Positions 22,003 to 33,472 of a stretch of DNA of 64,000 nt are shown piece after piece (the stretch's first letter is position 1; every line of letters starts with the position of its first letter). The stretch lies in NCBI RefSeq assembly GCF_043290135.1, contig NC_134710.1:143133332-143197331 (forward strand), read 5' to 3'. The notes below the pieces were generated by a model. It worked only from the letters and a program-made list of their open reading frames with translations. It had not been told where the DNA came from and searched no databases. Source of the stretch: Rhipicephalus microplus. Its lineage: Eukaryota; Arthropoda; Arachnida; Ixodida; Ixodidae. A program made the translations under genes and the position numbers.

Positions 22003-23101
22003 TGCCCCTGACACACGGGCACCCTGAAGTCCTTTAGACAAGGGGACATCTTTCGGAAAGGCGTTCGGGCACAGTGACACACGACGAAGGAGTAACACCT
22101 TTCCGGCAAAGATCCTTTTTGCAAAAGCAGATCCTGCATCTACTTTTCTGGCAGGAAGGGAGTACTCTCGCATACAGTGTGCATAATTTATCAATAGAAG
22201 AAAACGTGTCGCAACACTGCGGTGCCCTGTCAGTATTTTTTTGCGCTGAGAAAATGTTTTCATTTTCAGCAGCAGTGCGATTTGTTCAAAAGTGAAGGCC
22301 TATAGTCTGTCCATACTCTCAAACGCCTGCATTACGTCACTAGCGCGATTATGTTAGGGTTGGCAGCGGCAGTTGCTGTGTCGGGCTCACTCGAAAACAC
22401 TGCTTAATGTGGCCGTCGCCTAATAACGGCAATGTGTCTTCGAACCAGCGTTCGTTGCGCACATAGGCCCAACTTTCGCGGTTGATGGCTCGGGGTGACA
22501 GTGCGGAAGCAGTCAAAATGAAGCTGTTCATGACGAGTCTTTGTTTGAGGCTCATCACTCTTTTTCGCAGCGTTTAGCTCATCTTCGATGGAGCCGAGGG
22601 CAACAAGAGTCAGGCCCACCTCAACTGTTGCTTTATCTCTGTCTCTGCGCTCAGACATCGCAGGACCACAATGAAACGCGGTACGCCGTCACTGACCCAA
22701 TTGGACGCAGCCATGTAAAAAGCACTACAAAAAACAAAAACAGCAAAACACCGACTGTTCATAGTGGCCAGACGAACTTAAGTTGCTGCTAAAAATTCAA
22801 AAAAGCGAAAAAAAATTACAGGTATGCGCATTATAAGCCACCAGACAATAAAAAAAAAAAAACGGTTTTATGCTCCGGTGTCGCTGAATGTTATGTACAT
22901 GCGCAGATTTTTTAAATATTTCCAATCTTGCTGCTTCCACAAACAGCGCCATTTTTTCTGGAGCGTTCTTCTGAGGCACCGCCTAAAGCAGTAGTCCGGT
23001 GCCGTGTGTCATCAGCTCCACTCCTTTCTGCAAATGGTCCCCTTGGGCGACAAAAGGGGTTTACTTCAAAGTACTTTACTTTTGCCCGTGTGTCACGGGT
23101 A
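22003..23101. mobile_element. PIF/Harbinger-type non-autonomous element (1.1 kb)
   Basis: Terminal inverted repeats TGCCCCTGACACACGGGCA (left) and TACCCGTGACACACGGGCA (right, other strand), flanked by TTA at 22000-22002 and 23102-23104. A TTA target duplication is characteristic of PIF/Harbinger. There is no transposase. The insertion splits a dispersed repeat: the flanks rejoin to the order seen, inverted, at about 27270-27340. Confidence 0.82.
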
Positions 23102-23108
23102 TTAGCTA

Positions 23109-23232
23109 GCGAACTGTCTATAAATCTTTTCCTACATTTTCAGTTTCGTTCTTAGTGCTGCACGGGTAGCGCGAACTGTCTATAAATCTTTTCCTACATT
23201 TTCAGTTTCGTTCTTAGTGCAGCACGGGTAGT
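23109..23232. repeat. 62-bp tandem duplication
   Basis: GCGAACTGTCTATAAATC and the following bases recur 62 bp later (23109 and 23171) with very few differences. Confidence 0.93.
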
Positions 23233-23348
23233 GGGATGCGGTGAAAAGCGCTGAAGCAGTGCCTTTGTTGTTCGAAGAGGCTGAACACCACTAGGTCTCA
23301 TGAACGTCTGCGATGTTTGAGATTTAGGAGTCGTGTTTTACAGTTTAA

Positions 23349-23465
23349 ACCATAGAGTTTCATACAATAATACCTAGAGGAGAATCTGGCGCTAGTTTCT
23401 ACGCGGACCCCTTCAGCGGCACTTGTACCCCAATGGGAACTATGGGAATCACAGGCTTCGGATCG
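23349..23465 (+). repeat. ATAGAGTTTCATACAAT repeat, copy 2
   Basis: Same family as at 21904. The homology continues to about 23720, and that extension is found inverted at about 27720-27940. Confidence 0.82.
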
Positions 23466-24674
23466 GCTTCGAATGGATCACGTTCTTGAGATTCGCGACG
23501 CTTGTTTGCAAAGTCTAAAACAAAGTGATATGAAGTTATGTCTAATTGAAACTTGCTTCATTTTTTCGTACGCAAACTTTATGGCAAAAGGTTTTTGTGA
23601 CTAGGCAGTAAAAATGAAACCTGGACAAATTTAACCGCCGGGGTATGCATTGCTCTGTCATAGCGTTCCAGATTTGGCATCACTTTTAGTGATAGCGCAA
23701 TCGAAGGCCTGCTGACACATGCACTGCCCATCAGTGTCATCGTCGCCATGTACGTCTACGCCGTGTGTAATGCCCGAAAGATGCAATTAATTATTATTTA
23801 CAACATTTTAAAATAAACATTCTTGTTTTGCCCTCGAAAGTACGCAATATCTATTTATGGAAATAAAAGCACAGTATTAAGGGAGGGCGCGCGGCCTTTG
23901 AAAACCGAAAAATTGTAAAAAAGTCATTTTTTTAAAAACCATATATTTATGTTGTATGTCACATAAACTACCTATTCTGTGAATATCAGCGTCTAATTCA
24001 ACCCCAAAGTGCAAAAAAAAAATGCTATTTTCGAGGTCGCCACAGCGCCCAAAACATGCGCGAAAGCCAAAATCAAACCAAAATTCGCGCGTGCGCCATT
24101 CCAGACCATGCGGCCGTTTCGCGCCATCTTGGGGTGCTATTCTGGACATCGTCGAATTCCGCCATGTTGAGAAATTCCACCATTGATCGATGTTGATTGG
24201 CCAAGAGAGCTGCTACGACCTCTCTGATTGGCTTAAAATGCTGCCATTGCGAAATTTGACAATATGGTGGAATTAGACAGTGTTCATAATAGCACCCTTG
24301 GTCTTGTTTTGACCGGGAATTCTTTCTCTCTCGTTTGCCGCCTTTCAAAATGGCGTCAACAGCGCGGTTGAGACATTATTGGCGTTTTCTCGAAATGCGA
24401 TGCGAAGCGCTGGTTGGCTAGAGCAGCTCATTCATATCTCGGGGCGAAGGCGCGCCCGACATTGGCTGCTGCTCCGTTGGAAGCCGGGGCGGTCCCTCCC
24501 GGCAATGGCATGGCTGGCGCGCTCGTCTCGCTGTTGCTCTCTGCTTTGTCTCTCTCGACACATGTCTGCTTACGAGCCGCTTTCTTGCCTTGCGCTGTAT
24601 TTTCGATCAGTTTATCATCTTTTTTTTTCGTTTCGCACAAGTTCTGTGCCCTTTATCTTTGTTGCTGTGCGTGA

Positions 24675-25636
24675 TGCCGACAACGAAGCCGAAGGCTGTG
24701 CGGAAGTTCGGAGGGCTGAAGCGCTTTATGCAGCTTGTACGAGAATCTAATTTCCACTTTTCTTCTGCAAGTGCCCAGTGTGTAGACGTTTGCAGCGGCG
24801 CAACTGTGCTATCGGCTGCCACCAGTCCATAATCTGATACACCGTGTGTACCTGGAGCCACGCTTGTACCAAGCGTGTCCGAGATCGCCGGGTCCATCAC
24901 GTGATCTGAATCGGTGCCGTTGAGCGTGACACCGAGTGTTGCTGAGATCGCCAGACCCAGCACTTCATCTGCATCGGGGCCGTGAAGCATGCGTATGCCG
25001 TTGACCCTTCATCTGTAGACGCATTTCCTAACTAAGGAAGAAATCGATGCGAATGCGAGACGCCGTTAGCGCTGAACTCGAATTTACGCCAGTGGCGCAG
25101 AAAAAATTTGAACTGATGCAGCTGGCTCTTGAACCTGCAGTGTCAAGTGATGGTGAACATTTTTTGCTCGTCCAAATAAACATCTTTAACGTGGTGCTCA
25201 ACTTCACAGTGTGCAAGCAGTGCTTGAAAGGTGGCATGATTGTCTGAGAGAGCACTAGGCTTGGACTGGCAACAAAGCTGGAAGTCGTGTGCTCCTGTGG
25301 CACCATTGATAAAGTGTAGACATCACCCCGCAAACAGGACTCGCAGGTCTTTGACGTGAATGTCCGGGCCATAGTGGCCATGAACCAAATAGGTAAGGGG
25401 CGAACAGCTCTGAATGATTTTTGGGTAGCCATGAACGTCTCTTATAGAGGTCTCCTTATCAGAAACACCTGAAAGAGACGTTCAGGAATGCAGAAGCCAC
25501 TGCTCTGGACAAGTTTTATACTGAATCTGCCATAGCAGTGATTGCTACGTACAAAAAGATGGACCCCACCTTTATCAAGGACATCACCGTGGTGTATGAC
25601 GGTACTTGGCTCAAGCGTGGGCACACATCACACATT
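24675..25636 (+). pseudogene. Mutator/Kolobok-like transposase remnant (element e)
   Basis: The ATG at 24675 begins MPTTKPKAVRKFGGLKRF (the basic N-terminal motif of the family). Further pieces in different frames are FTVCKQCLKGG and VVCSCGTID (a Cys-x2-Cys plus Cys-x-Cys ribbon), FDVNVRAIVAMNQIGKG, RTALNDFW, then ITVVYDGTWLKRGHTSHI, the first catalytic Asp region. The SINE follows immediately and the rest of the catalytic domain is missing. Confidence 0.82.
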
Positions 25637-25876
25637 GCCCCGCCGCGGTGGCCTAGTGGCTAAGGTACTCGGCTGCTGACCCGCAGGTCGCGGGATTGAA
25701 TCCCGGCTGCGGCGGCTGCATTTCCGATGGAGGCGGAAATGTTGTAGGCCTGTGTGCTCAGATTTGGGTGCACGTTAAAGAACCCCAGGTGGTCGAAATT
25801 TCCGGAACCTTCCACTACGGCGTCTCTCATAATCATATCGTGGTTTTAGGATGGTAAACCCCACATGTCAATCAAT
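25637..25876 (+). mobile_element. Ruka-like SINE abutting a Mutator-like transposase remnant
   Basis: Same family as the copy at 48387, with A-box TGGCCTAGTGG, a slightly altered B-box and the ATCAATC tail. It begins immediately after the codons for GHTSHI of a decayed transposase on the same strand, so it interrupts or caps that remnant. I see no clear target-site duplication, and transposase sequence does not resume on the other side. Confidence 0.9.
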
Positions 25877-26084
25877 CTGGTATGTCGTGGGATTTCTTCC
25901 AGCTCTTCAGGCACATAAGTGAACTACCCAGTTTGACCTGAGTAACTCTAGAATCACTGAGTGCAATTTAATGAAATTTTGCAGTCTCTCTAGTTTCATT
26001 GTAGTGAACATACCCTGAAAGTTTCAACAAGATAGCTTAAAAAATTAAAAAAAAAATCGGTTTCTGGGGTAGCCTCCTCCTAAT

Positions 26085-26928
26085 GGGGACAGACTGGTCT
26101 TAAGCATTTTTTTTGTTTATTTCTTCAGTGATCTTGATCAAACTGTATAGAATTATACAGTTTTTTCTGTTGATTTCAAATATTTAATTAGTTTTTCTGT
26201 TACTCGTCTTGTTCCTGAGATAACTTAAGTTCACACCCAATTGTTTAAAGCTGCCATATAAAAAAAAAGTGCTTAGTTAAAAGTGATATTTAAGATATGC
26301 CAACATAGACTAATGACTATATATTGAAAGTATGCAAGAGTGTTTTGTTTTTTAGGCCTTTCTTGGTAATTTTACAACAAAATGAACTATCCATTTTCAA
26401 AAGAAGTTGGAATTGTGTTACAATTTTGATGAGTTAATTAATTAAGAAGGCTTGTGCTCCCACATTTGCATTCTACACACATACAGGCTTCCAAAGCAAA
26501 AAGAAAGATTGTTGTACCTGCCCTAGCTACAGAGATATTGTGGCCTCAAAATTTAACAGTCGTAACTTTACTTTTTTTGAGAAAAATGGAAAATACTGAA
26601 AACACACAGCTTCTTCAAAAAGTAACAATCATGGTGCACATGTTTTGCAATCCTCATAAAGGTGCTCATAAATTCGTAGCAGAGCTTCTAACACAGGTGC
26701 TGGCAAATTATAAAGCAGCTTCTCAGTCAGTTGCCCATTTTTTTGCAGGTTCTGCATGTGAACAGCATCAAAAATCCGGACAGTTACAATCACATTACAA
26801 AAAAATTACCAATTCCTGGTGTGTGAAAATTTGCAGAGATATAGAAAAATACTAGCAGAAACCAAATATGTCAATTTTAACAATCGAATTTTTTGTCACT
26901 TCTTGGTCCCAAAGACCAGTCTGCCCCC
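26085..26928. mobile_element. Non-autonomous TTAA-like element f (844 bp)
   Basis: Terminal inverted repeats GGGGACAGACTGGTCTT (left) and GGGGGCAGACTGGTCTT (right, other strand). Flanks CTAA-like and TGAA look like mutated TTAA. The right end resembles that of element c (AGACCAGTGTCTCCCC). It directly abuts the end of element e. The interior is AT-rich and non-coding. Confidence 0.7.
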
Positions 26929-26960
26929 TGAAGTGAGAAACACATTAACGTGTTTTTTAA

Positions 26961-27581
26961 CGAGTCAGAAGAGCGCTCGCCGTGCGTCTACTTCGTGTCG
27001 CCGTCGTTTTGCAGTTGATTTCGAGTTTTGGCAAGATGCACAAACAAACGTGAACCCAATGCAATATCCTGCACTGGCATGGGACGCTATATATATGAAC
27101 AGCGGTGAGTTGACGACGCTTCGCCTAAACTGTCAAACACGACCTATACAGCTCCAGCGTTGCAGTAAATTGAGAGGCCTAGCAGTTTTCAGCTTCTTTG
27201 AACAACAAAGGTGCAGCTTCAGTTCTTTGAGCCGACCCCACTACCCACTCTACGCGAAGAACGAAACTTAAACTGTAGAAAAAGATCTGTAGACAATTCG
27301 CTGGCTAACATGATTTAATATGAAGCCTGTACTTCCCATAATTTCCATGAGGGTACACGATTGCAGTGCCAGATTCCTCTTTAGGTATTATTGTATGAAA
27401 CTCTATGGTTTAAACGAAGCGTTGTCCACTCACCGCAGCCCGTAGATGTAGCGTCTGATGCCAGTGCAGAATATTGCATCGAGTTCATGTTTTTTCACGA
27501 GCGCAGCTTTCTTAAACTCGTTCGAATTGACTGCAAAATGACGGTGAAGCTAAGCAGACACATCGTCATGCTTCTGACTCG
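26961..27581. mobile_element. Element with long inverted arms ending in CGAGTCAGAAG
   Basis: The left arm (about 26961-27135) is the reverse complement of the right arm (about 27408-27581), at perhaps 70-80% identity over about 175 bp. The spacer between them contains a dispersed repeat in minus orientation. It looks like a fold-back or long-TIR non-autonomous element. Confidence 0.6.
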
Positions 27582-27900
27582 ACTTCAGAACAAAACGAGG
27601 GGTGTGTTGGAGGCAGATTACTTGGACAGACGGACCTGGCATTGCAGCAGACAAAACGTTTAATTTTTTTTTTCCGCTTGATACTGTATTGTTATTTACA
27701 TGAAGAGATAATGCATACTTTCAAGCAAAAAACAAGCATGTTTGTTGTCTAGTGCAGTAAAAATATTATATTTTGATGCCAAATCTGGGACGCAATGGCA
27801 GAGCCATGTACACCCTGGTGTCTAAATTTGTCCACGTTTCGCTTCTACTTCATAGGTACAGAAACTTTTTGCGACTAAGTTTACATACAAAAGAATGAAG

Positions 27901-28204
27901 CAAGTTTCAGTTGAAACTTCCAAGTTTCAGTTTCCAAAGCCTGTACTTCCCATAATTCCAATGGGAGTACACATGCCGCTGAAGGAGCCTGTGTAGATAC
28001 TAGCCCTAGATTTCCCTCTTGGTATTATTGTATGAAACTCTATGCTCATTGGCAAGTTTCAGTTGAAACTTCCAAGTTTCAGTTTCCAAAGCCTGTACTT
28101 CCCATAATTCCCATGGGAGTACACATGCCGCTGAAGGAGCCTGTGTAGATACTAGCTCTAGATTCCCCTCTTGGTATTATTGTATGAAACTCTATGCTCA
28201 TTGG
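27901..28204 (-). repeat. 152-bp tandem duplication of dispersed repeat
   Basis: CAAGTTTCAGTTGAAACTTC and the following sequence, ending in TATGCTCATTGG, occurs at 27901-28052 and again at 28053-28204 with a handful of differences. Each unit contains one minus-strand copy of the ATAGAGTTTCATACAAT repeat. Confidence 0.93.
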
Positions 28205-28501
28205 CAAGCTCTCTTCAGACTGCTCATATGAGGGGGATTAGTCAGGTGAGGGAAACGGGTGCGGGATCGTTTTTCCAAATGGAGGGCCTGCGTGGTGCGC
28301 AGCGCTGTAAAGGCCGGACCACACCTAGTCGTTGCAGCGCTTCAGCGCGTGGTTTTTTGACGTGGCACCACGTCCTCTCCCTTATAAGTGGCAGGGCATG
28401 CAGCTCCGCGTAGCCATGTGTCTTCACTCTTCATTTAGAGAGGGTTCGGCGCCGCGCCAAAAAGCAGCGCGCTGCAAGAGCTACGTGTGATCAGGCCTTA
28501 A

Positions 28502-31471
28502 GGGGAGACACGGGTATGGGAGGCCGAAAATTTTCCGAAAAACCTATTTTTTGAAGTCTTTTTTTTTTTTCATAATCATTAAGGTCTAAGGAAGCTGTTC
28601 CTAAAATATTATAGCCCTGTAATGCGTATTTGTCGAGTTATTGGGTCGCAAAGTCAGTTTGATGACCATTTTCACTTCCGAAACCACCTAAAAAAACGGT
28701 CGTGTTCAACGCCGCAGCGCGCGAGAACCGCACCAAGTAGCGCGGCCATTTTGGTCTCATTTTAAAGACGCATTTTTCTATTATCTGTTCCTAGCAGAAG
28801 AACGTTTTTCATCTAGCAACAACGCAGCTATCGCGCATAAAAAAAAAACTGAATGCTCGCACATCATTGGTGCGTTTTTGTCACGTGGGGCAGTTCCCAG
28901 TTTCCTATTGGACGCGAAGGGATTCGTCCGCTAGACAGCGGCGTGCAAGCCGCCATTTTGCGTAGAGGCCTAACAACGGCTGTGCATTCGGTGCAATGGC
29001 AGGCGGTCATCTGAAGTTCCGGAGTGCTCATGCATTCGAAAAAGGCAAAAACGGCGTCCGAGAGCCCGCACCTTATCACCTGCGAGACCTTCTGCCGCCG
29101 AGAACTCTGAAGAAGCAGGCTGTGCCAGCGCTATCACCGCCGTGGCACTCGCGATCGCGGACGCGATAGCCGCGTCCCAAGATCACACGAGAGCTGTGCG
29201 CGTCGACACTCCCCTGGTTTCTGACGCTGAAAAAGTGGCTACCGAGTGTCGTGCGAGCTATGTTCTGCAAGATCTTTCATCGAAGTCTGCCACAAAACGC
29301 AAGCGGTCTTTTTTTCGAGACTCGGATGGAGCCGCAACGCCTGGTGCGCCGTTCACTGTCGTTAGCTTAGAGTTGGTCAACGAACTTCTTCAGTGTATGA
29401 AGTGCGGTGTGTGTGGCGGGCCTGGCAGAATCTCCAAGGAAGACAGCGAATATGGCGTAGCCGCGAAACTTGTTTTCACATGTGACGAGTGTGGTAAACT
29501 GAGGACCGTATGGAGCTCGCCGAGAGCAGGGGGGGACGCAGTGCACGGCGCTTTAGAAATTAACGTGCTCGCGGTTCGCGTGGCAATGAGCACAGGAAAC
29601 GGGCAAACTGCGCTCAACGATATTTTTTCCGCCCTAAATATTTCACGGAGAGGCCTGCACACCAAGACATACCAGGATTATGAGAAATTGAAAATTAACA
29701 CTGCCGCACAGAAGGCTGCCGCGCGCGTTATTGACTGCGCGAGCACCGTGAAAACGGTGTATTCCGAACTCAACTATGGAAATCCTGGAAATATCACCAT
29801 TTCCTTTGATGGGACTTGGCTGACCAGGGGCCACTCATCCCATATTTGTGTAGGGACCGTGATTGAACTATTCACGGGTTATGTGCTCGACTTCGTCGTC
29901 CTATCGAACTTTTGTTTGGGCTGCCAGCTAGGGCCGAAGGAGGACAACCCAAGGTATGCCGAGTGGCTAGCAGGTCACACTTGCCAAAAGAATACCTCCA
30001 GTAAGCCAGGACAAATGGAGGTGGAAGCAGCACAAATTTTATTTGGCCGCTCATTGGAGAGACATGGGCTCCGCTACACAACCATGTTGTGTGATGGAGA
30101 CAGCCGGGCCTTCAACAGTCTGCAGGAGGCACAGGTATATGGCTTCGTGCCAATAGAAAAAGTGGACTGTGTCAACCATGTGCATAAGCGCATGGGCACA
30201 GCACTTCGAAACCTCCTGCAAAAACAAAGAGCTGAAGGAAAGCCAAGCCTTGGCGGCAAGGGCAAACTGACAGGCGAGCTGGTCACAAAGCTCATGTCAT
30301 AATATGGATGGGCTTTACAAAGCAACCAAGGAAGCATTGAGGCCATGAATAATGCTGTCTGGGCAACCTTTTATCACGTAGCATCTACTGATGCAAGCCC
30401 TCAGCACTCTCACTGCCCAACTGGTGAAGAGTCATGGTGCAAGTACAACAAGGCTGTTGCCAAGCAGGAGACTCCTCCTAATCATCGCTACAACCTGCCG
30501 GAGTATGTGGTTGATGCCTTGCGGCCTATTTACACGCGCCTCTCTGACAAGAAATTGCTGGAGCGTTGTCAGCGAGGCAAAACACAGAACCCAAACGAGA
30601 GCCTGCACTCCGTCATCTGGTCGCTCGTGTCCAAAAACGAACACGCGTCGCTTTTCACCGTTGAATTTGCTGTGGCCGAAGCTGTCGCAAGGTTCAACGC
30701 TGGCAAAGAGAGAGCAGATGCCGCCATATTGAAGGAGCTGCACCTGCAGCAGAGTGTTGTGGCCGCTGAAAGATGCTCAGAAAAGGACAGTCGCCGACTA
30801 GTGGCATTGGAGAAGAAGCATGAGCATGCTGAAAACTTCAAGCATGCCATGAAAAGAAAGCGCACCAAGGAGAATGATGATGACTACATTCCTGGTGACT
30901 TCTAACATGGTTAATACACCGACTCACACCTTTTCTTGTTAAATATAAGTGCTCAGCATGTTCCTAAACTTTTCTCGTTGTCTCAAAACAACATTCTAAG
31001 CCATTGCCCACAGTATCTTTTGATGTAGCAGTCGGATTTTGATAATTCTTGCAGCATTTGAAAGCTTATACATTGATTAGTGCAAGAAAACAAAAAAAAT
31101 AATATATTTATTTTCAATAGTGATTTAATTAGCAACAAACTTAAGCAACAGTTTCAGATTTCTAATGAGTATACTTGTTAAGGCCATAACTCTGGTACCA
31201 ATGAAGCTAAAAATAAAATTATGGTTTTGTTGCACTCCCTGGCCTTCATGGAATGCTGTCATATCAAATTTGTAGCAATATTTTATGAGAAAGGTGTCAA
31301 AAGGTTGGGCAGAATGCAAGTTTATGTAATAGTCAATATTTAAAAATCTAAAAGTGATAGCAAAAAACTAATTGCATATTTGTTTTCAGCTGTGAAAAAT
31401 ACATATTGTATTAAAATTTCAGCTTGAAATACTGAAAATTAAAAAAAAAAAATTCAGACCAGTGTCTCCCC
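28502..31471 (+). mobile_element. TTAA-flanked Mutator/Kolobok-like element c (2.97 kb)
   Basis: Perfect TTAA at 28498-28501 and 31472-31475. Termini GGGGAGACACGGGT (left) and GGGGAGACACTGGT (right, other strand). It encodes a nearly complete plus-strand transposase. TTAA target duplications are typical of piggyBac and Kolobok; the transposase is not piggyBac-like. Confidence 0.9.
29142..30905 (+). pseudogene. Mutator/Kolobok-like DDE transposase, one nonsense codon
   Basis: Numbered from the valine codon at 29142. Residues 85-117 hold CMKCGVC...FTCDECG, a zinc-ribbon-like set; NGQTALNDIFSALN follows near 153. ITISFDGTWLTRGH holds the first catalytic Asp (residue 223), and TTMLCDGDSRAF the second. 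A TAA at 30300-30302 interrupts KLMS/YGWALQ but the frame continues to 30905, through CPTGEESWCKY and KTQNPNESLHSVIW (candidate catalytic Glu). The total is 588 codons including stops. The true start is probably the ATG at 28996 (MAGGHLKFRSAHAF), in another frame, so one further frameshift is likely near 29100. Pfam-style name as I know it: Mutator-like transposase domain. Confidence 0.87.
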
Positions 31472-31475
31472 TTAA

Positions 31476-32636
31476 AGGGGCCTTCTAAGACTTTTCAAGC
31501 ACCCATGTTTTATTCGTTGGTTGTGCACCCATGTTTTATTCGTTGGTTGTGTATAGACTAAAGTACAGACAGACTAATGCAGCAAGAACAGCAGTGATAA
31601 TAGCGCGTAGTCTGAATTTATTCGACAGAAAATTCAAAATACAAGAAAAAAATTTCATCCCTCAACTCTATTTTCGTGGGGTCACTTCACCGCATTTCAC
31701 TCGCCATGACCTCAAAGGCTGCCCCAATGAAATAAGCTGGAAGCGCCTACATAGGGAAAGCTTGCACCCTATTCTTACTTTTTTTTTTTTTTTCCAAAGT
31801 AATATAGACCTCGTGCCTGACGCCTGGCTTGCCAGAACGTGAGCGAGAGCTACTGTGTCGAAGCGAGGTATTTTCTGCAACATACCGAGTCTTTCCCTCC
31901 TCTTATTCTGAGAAAGGAACTTCTGGAACGACCAGGACAGCGAAGTTGTGTTGACCCTTCGCGCGTTGAGCCGCCCGACGAACAACAATGGTGCACTGCA
32001 CACCTTCAACAGCGCACGTGCGGAAAGAGACAGCTCGTAAACTCCCAAGAGCAAGAAGAGGGACGAAAGAGAGAGAGAGATGGATATCGGACCCGCGCAA
32101 GCGATGAATCTAGTGGCAAAATGGCAGCCAGCGTCTCTGTCATGCTTTGTAGTTGCAGTGGCTTATTTTTTGTTGTTGTTCTTGCCGCGTCTGTTCGAAG
32201 GTTCGATGAAAAAACAGAGAGAATAAAAATGAAACAGCTTAGTAACCTATGTTTTGATCCTACACAAATATTGCTTCCAACGTTGCATTTATCCAATCAT
32301 ATGGCGCCCAAGCTTCCGGCGTCATTTCTGCCCGCAAAGTTCTGGCGAGCGCCACTATGTGGTGATGCTGTCGGCAGCGATGTAGATATGGCGACTTCAT
32401 TGCGTGATTAAAATACTAAATAATTTGATATCGGCGTTTAGACCTATGCTAAGATGATCTCCAGCTATCAGTCTATGTAAACCACGAATAAAAAAAGGTG
32501 CTTCAATAGTGTTGAAGCGCCCCTTTCATATTCGGTAAGTGTGATCATCGTGGTATACTGTACGAATTGGAGAGCTTGTTTGGGGGGTTGTAAAAAAAAA
32601 AAAAAAAAAAAAACCGGAGCCTGTTTACTGGCCCTT
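31476..32636. repeat. MITE-like repeat with TTAAAGGGSC ends
   Basis: The left end TTAAAGGGGCC starts at the TTAA of element c, and the right end TTTACTGGCCCTTTAA (its complement TTAAAGGGCCAGTAAA) lies at 32622-32637. The interior is non-coding, with a 26-bp tandem duplication (ACCCATGTTTTATTCGTTGG..., 31501-31552). A terminus with the same TTAAAGGGCCAGTAAACC sequence occurs at 21318. Confidence 0.5.
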
Positions 32637-32869
32637 TAATGGGTTGGCATGCAAACACCTACTTGTTATGCTGACTCGTAATTACGGACTACGTAGCCAA
32701 ATCGACATCCACGTGGAGTTTCGTTGTCTTTGTCGGATTAGCGGCATATGCTTTGCGTACTTGTTGCTGTCGCACATAGTTGCGTGTGTGGAGCGGTAGT
32801 AGTCGCTGTGTCGGCTTGGTGCGATGTGAACTTTGTGTAGTGATCCTAGTCTGATTTGTCCACCCGCAA

Positions 32870-33024
32870 AGGTGCCGCCTCCAACTAAAAAGCGAAAGTT
32901 CATTACGGTGGAAGACAAGGTTGCAATTATCACTGAGGTGGAAAAGGGCAGAGAAAAAAATCGGCATTGCCATTGAATTCGGCGTTGCATGCAGTTCACT
33001 GTCTATGATTCAAGATTAAGGCCT
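32870..33024 (+). pseudogene. CENP-B/pogo-type HTH remnant
   Basis: Encodes PPTKKRKFITVEDKVAIITE then, after a one-base frameshift in a run of A, IGIAIEFGVACSSLSMI and a stop. The spacing matches the N-terminal DNA-binding helix-turn-helix of pogo/Tigger transposases (KxAIIxEVExG...IAxxFGIxxSTLS). Nothing catalytic follows in the next few hundred bases. A separate pogo lineage from the two at 10.8 and 54.5 kb. Confidence 0.75.
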
Positions 33025-33472
33025 ACGTTCTTGGTGCGCTTGAAAACATTGTAAGAGCAAGAAACACTGACACCTGCACTGTTCCTGGACATGAACAAAG
33101 TGGTGTTTGCATGGTTTTGTTAACAGCAGGAAAGGCTCAGCAAAGTAAGCAAATTGACTTTTGGCAATAAAATGTTTTTAGTCAATTTTCTGTCTTTTCT
33201 GCTGCATTCTCGTGCCAATGAAAATCCCGCTAAAGCTATTTTTTCTTCCGCCGATTTCATTATTGTGGGTTTCAACTGTACGTATATAAATGCCCTTCTC
33301 AAATTGATTTGAGAAAGGTGTTTGTATGGTTAGGTTGCTTTAGGGGACAGGCGACAGGTCAGCTTCACTTTCATTATGTTACATATCAAGTCATTTGGTA
33401 CAGACTTCAAGAAAAAATGTGGTCATCTTGAAAAAGACATTGTAGTGTAACAAAGTGTTCTTGTCATTGCAG

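Larger units (their letters stand above)
23881..26079 (+). mobile_element. TTAA-family element e
   Basis: Follows TTAA (23877-23880) with GGGAGGGCGCGCGG, a diverged form of the family terminus. The right end is probably the CCTCCTCC before TAA at about 26080. It carries a decayed plus-strand transposase interrupted by the SINE at 25637. Confidence 0.6.

Noticed and set aside
31839..32411. 190-codon plus-strand frame
   Set aside because: Lies inside a MITE-like repeat; biased composition, no motif.
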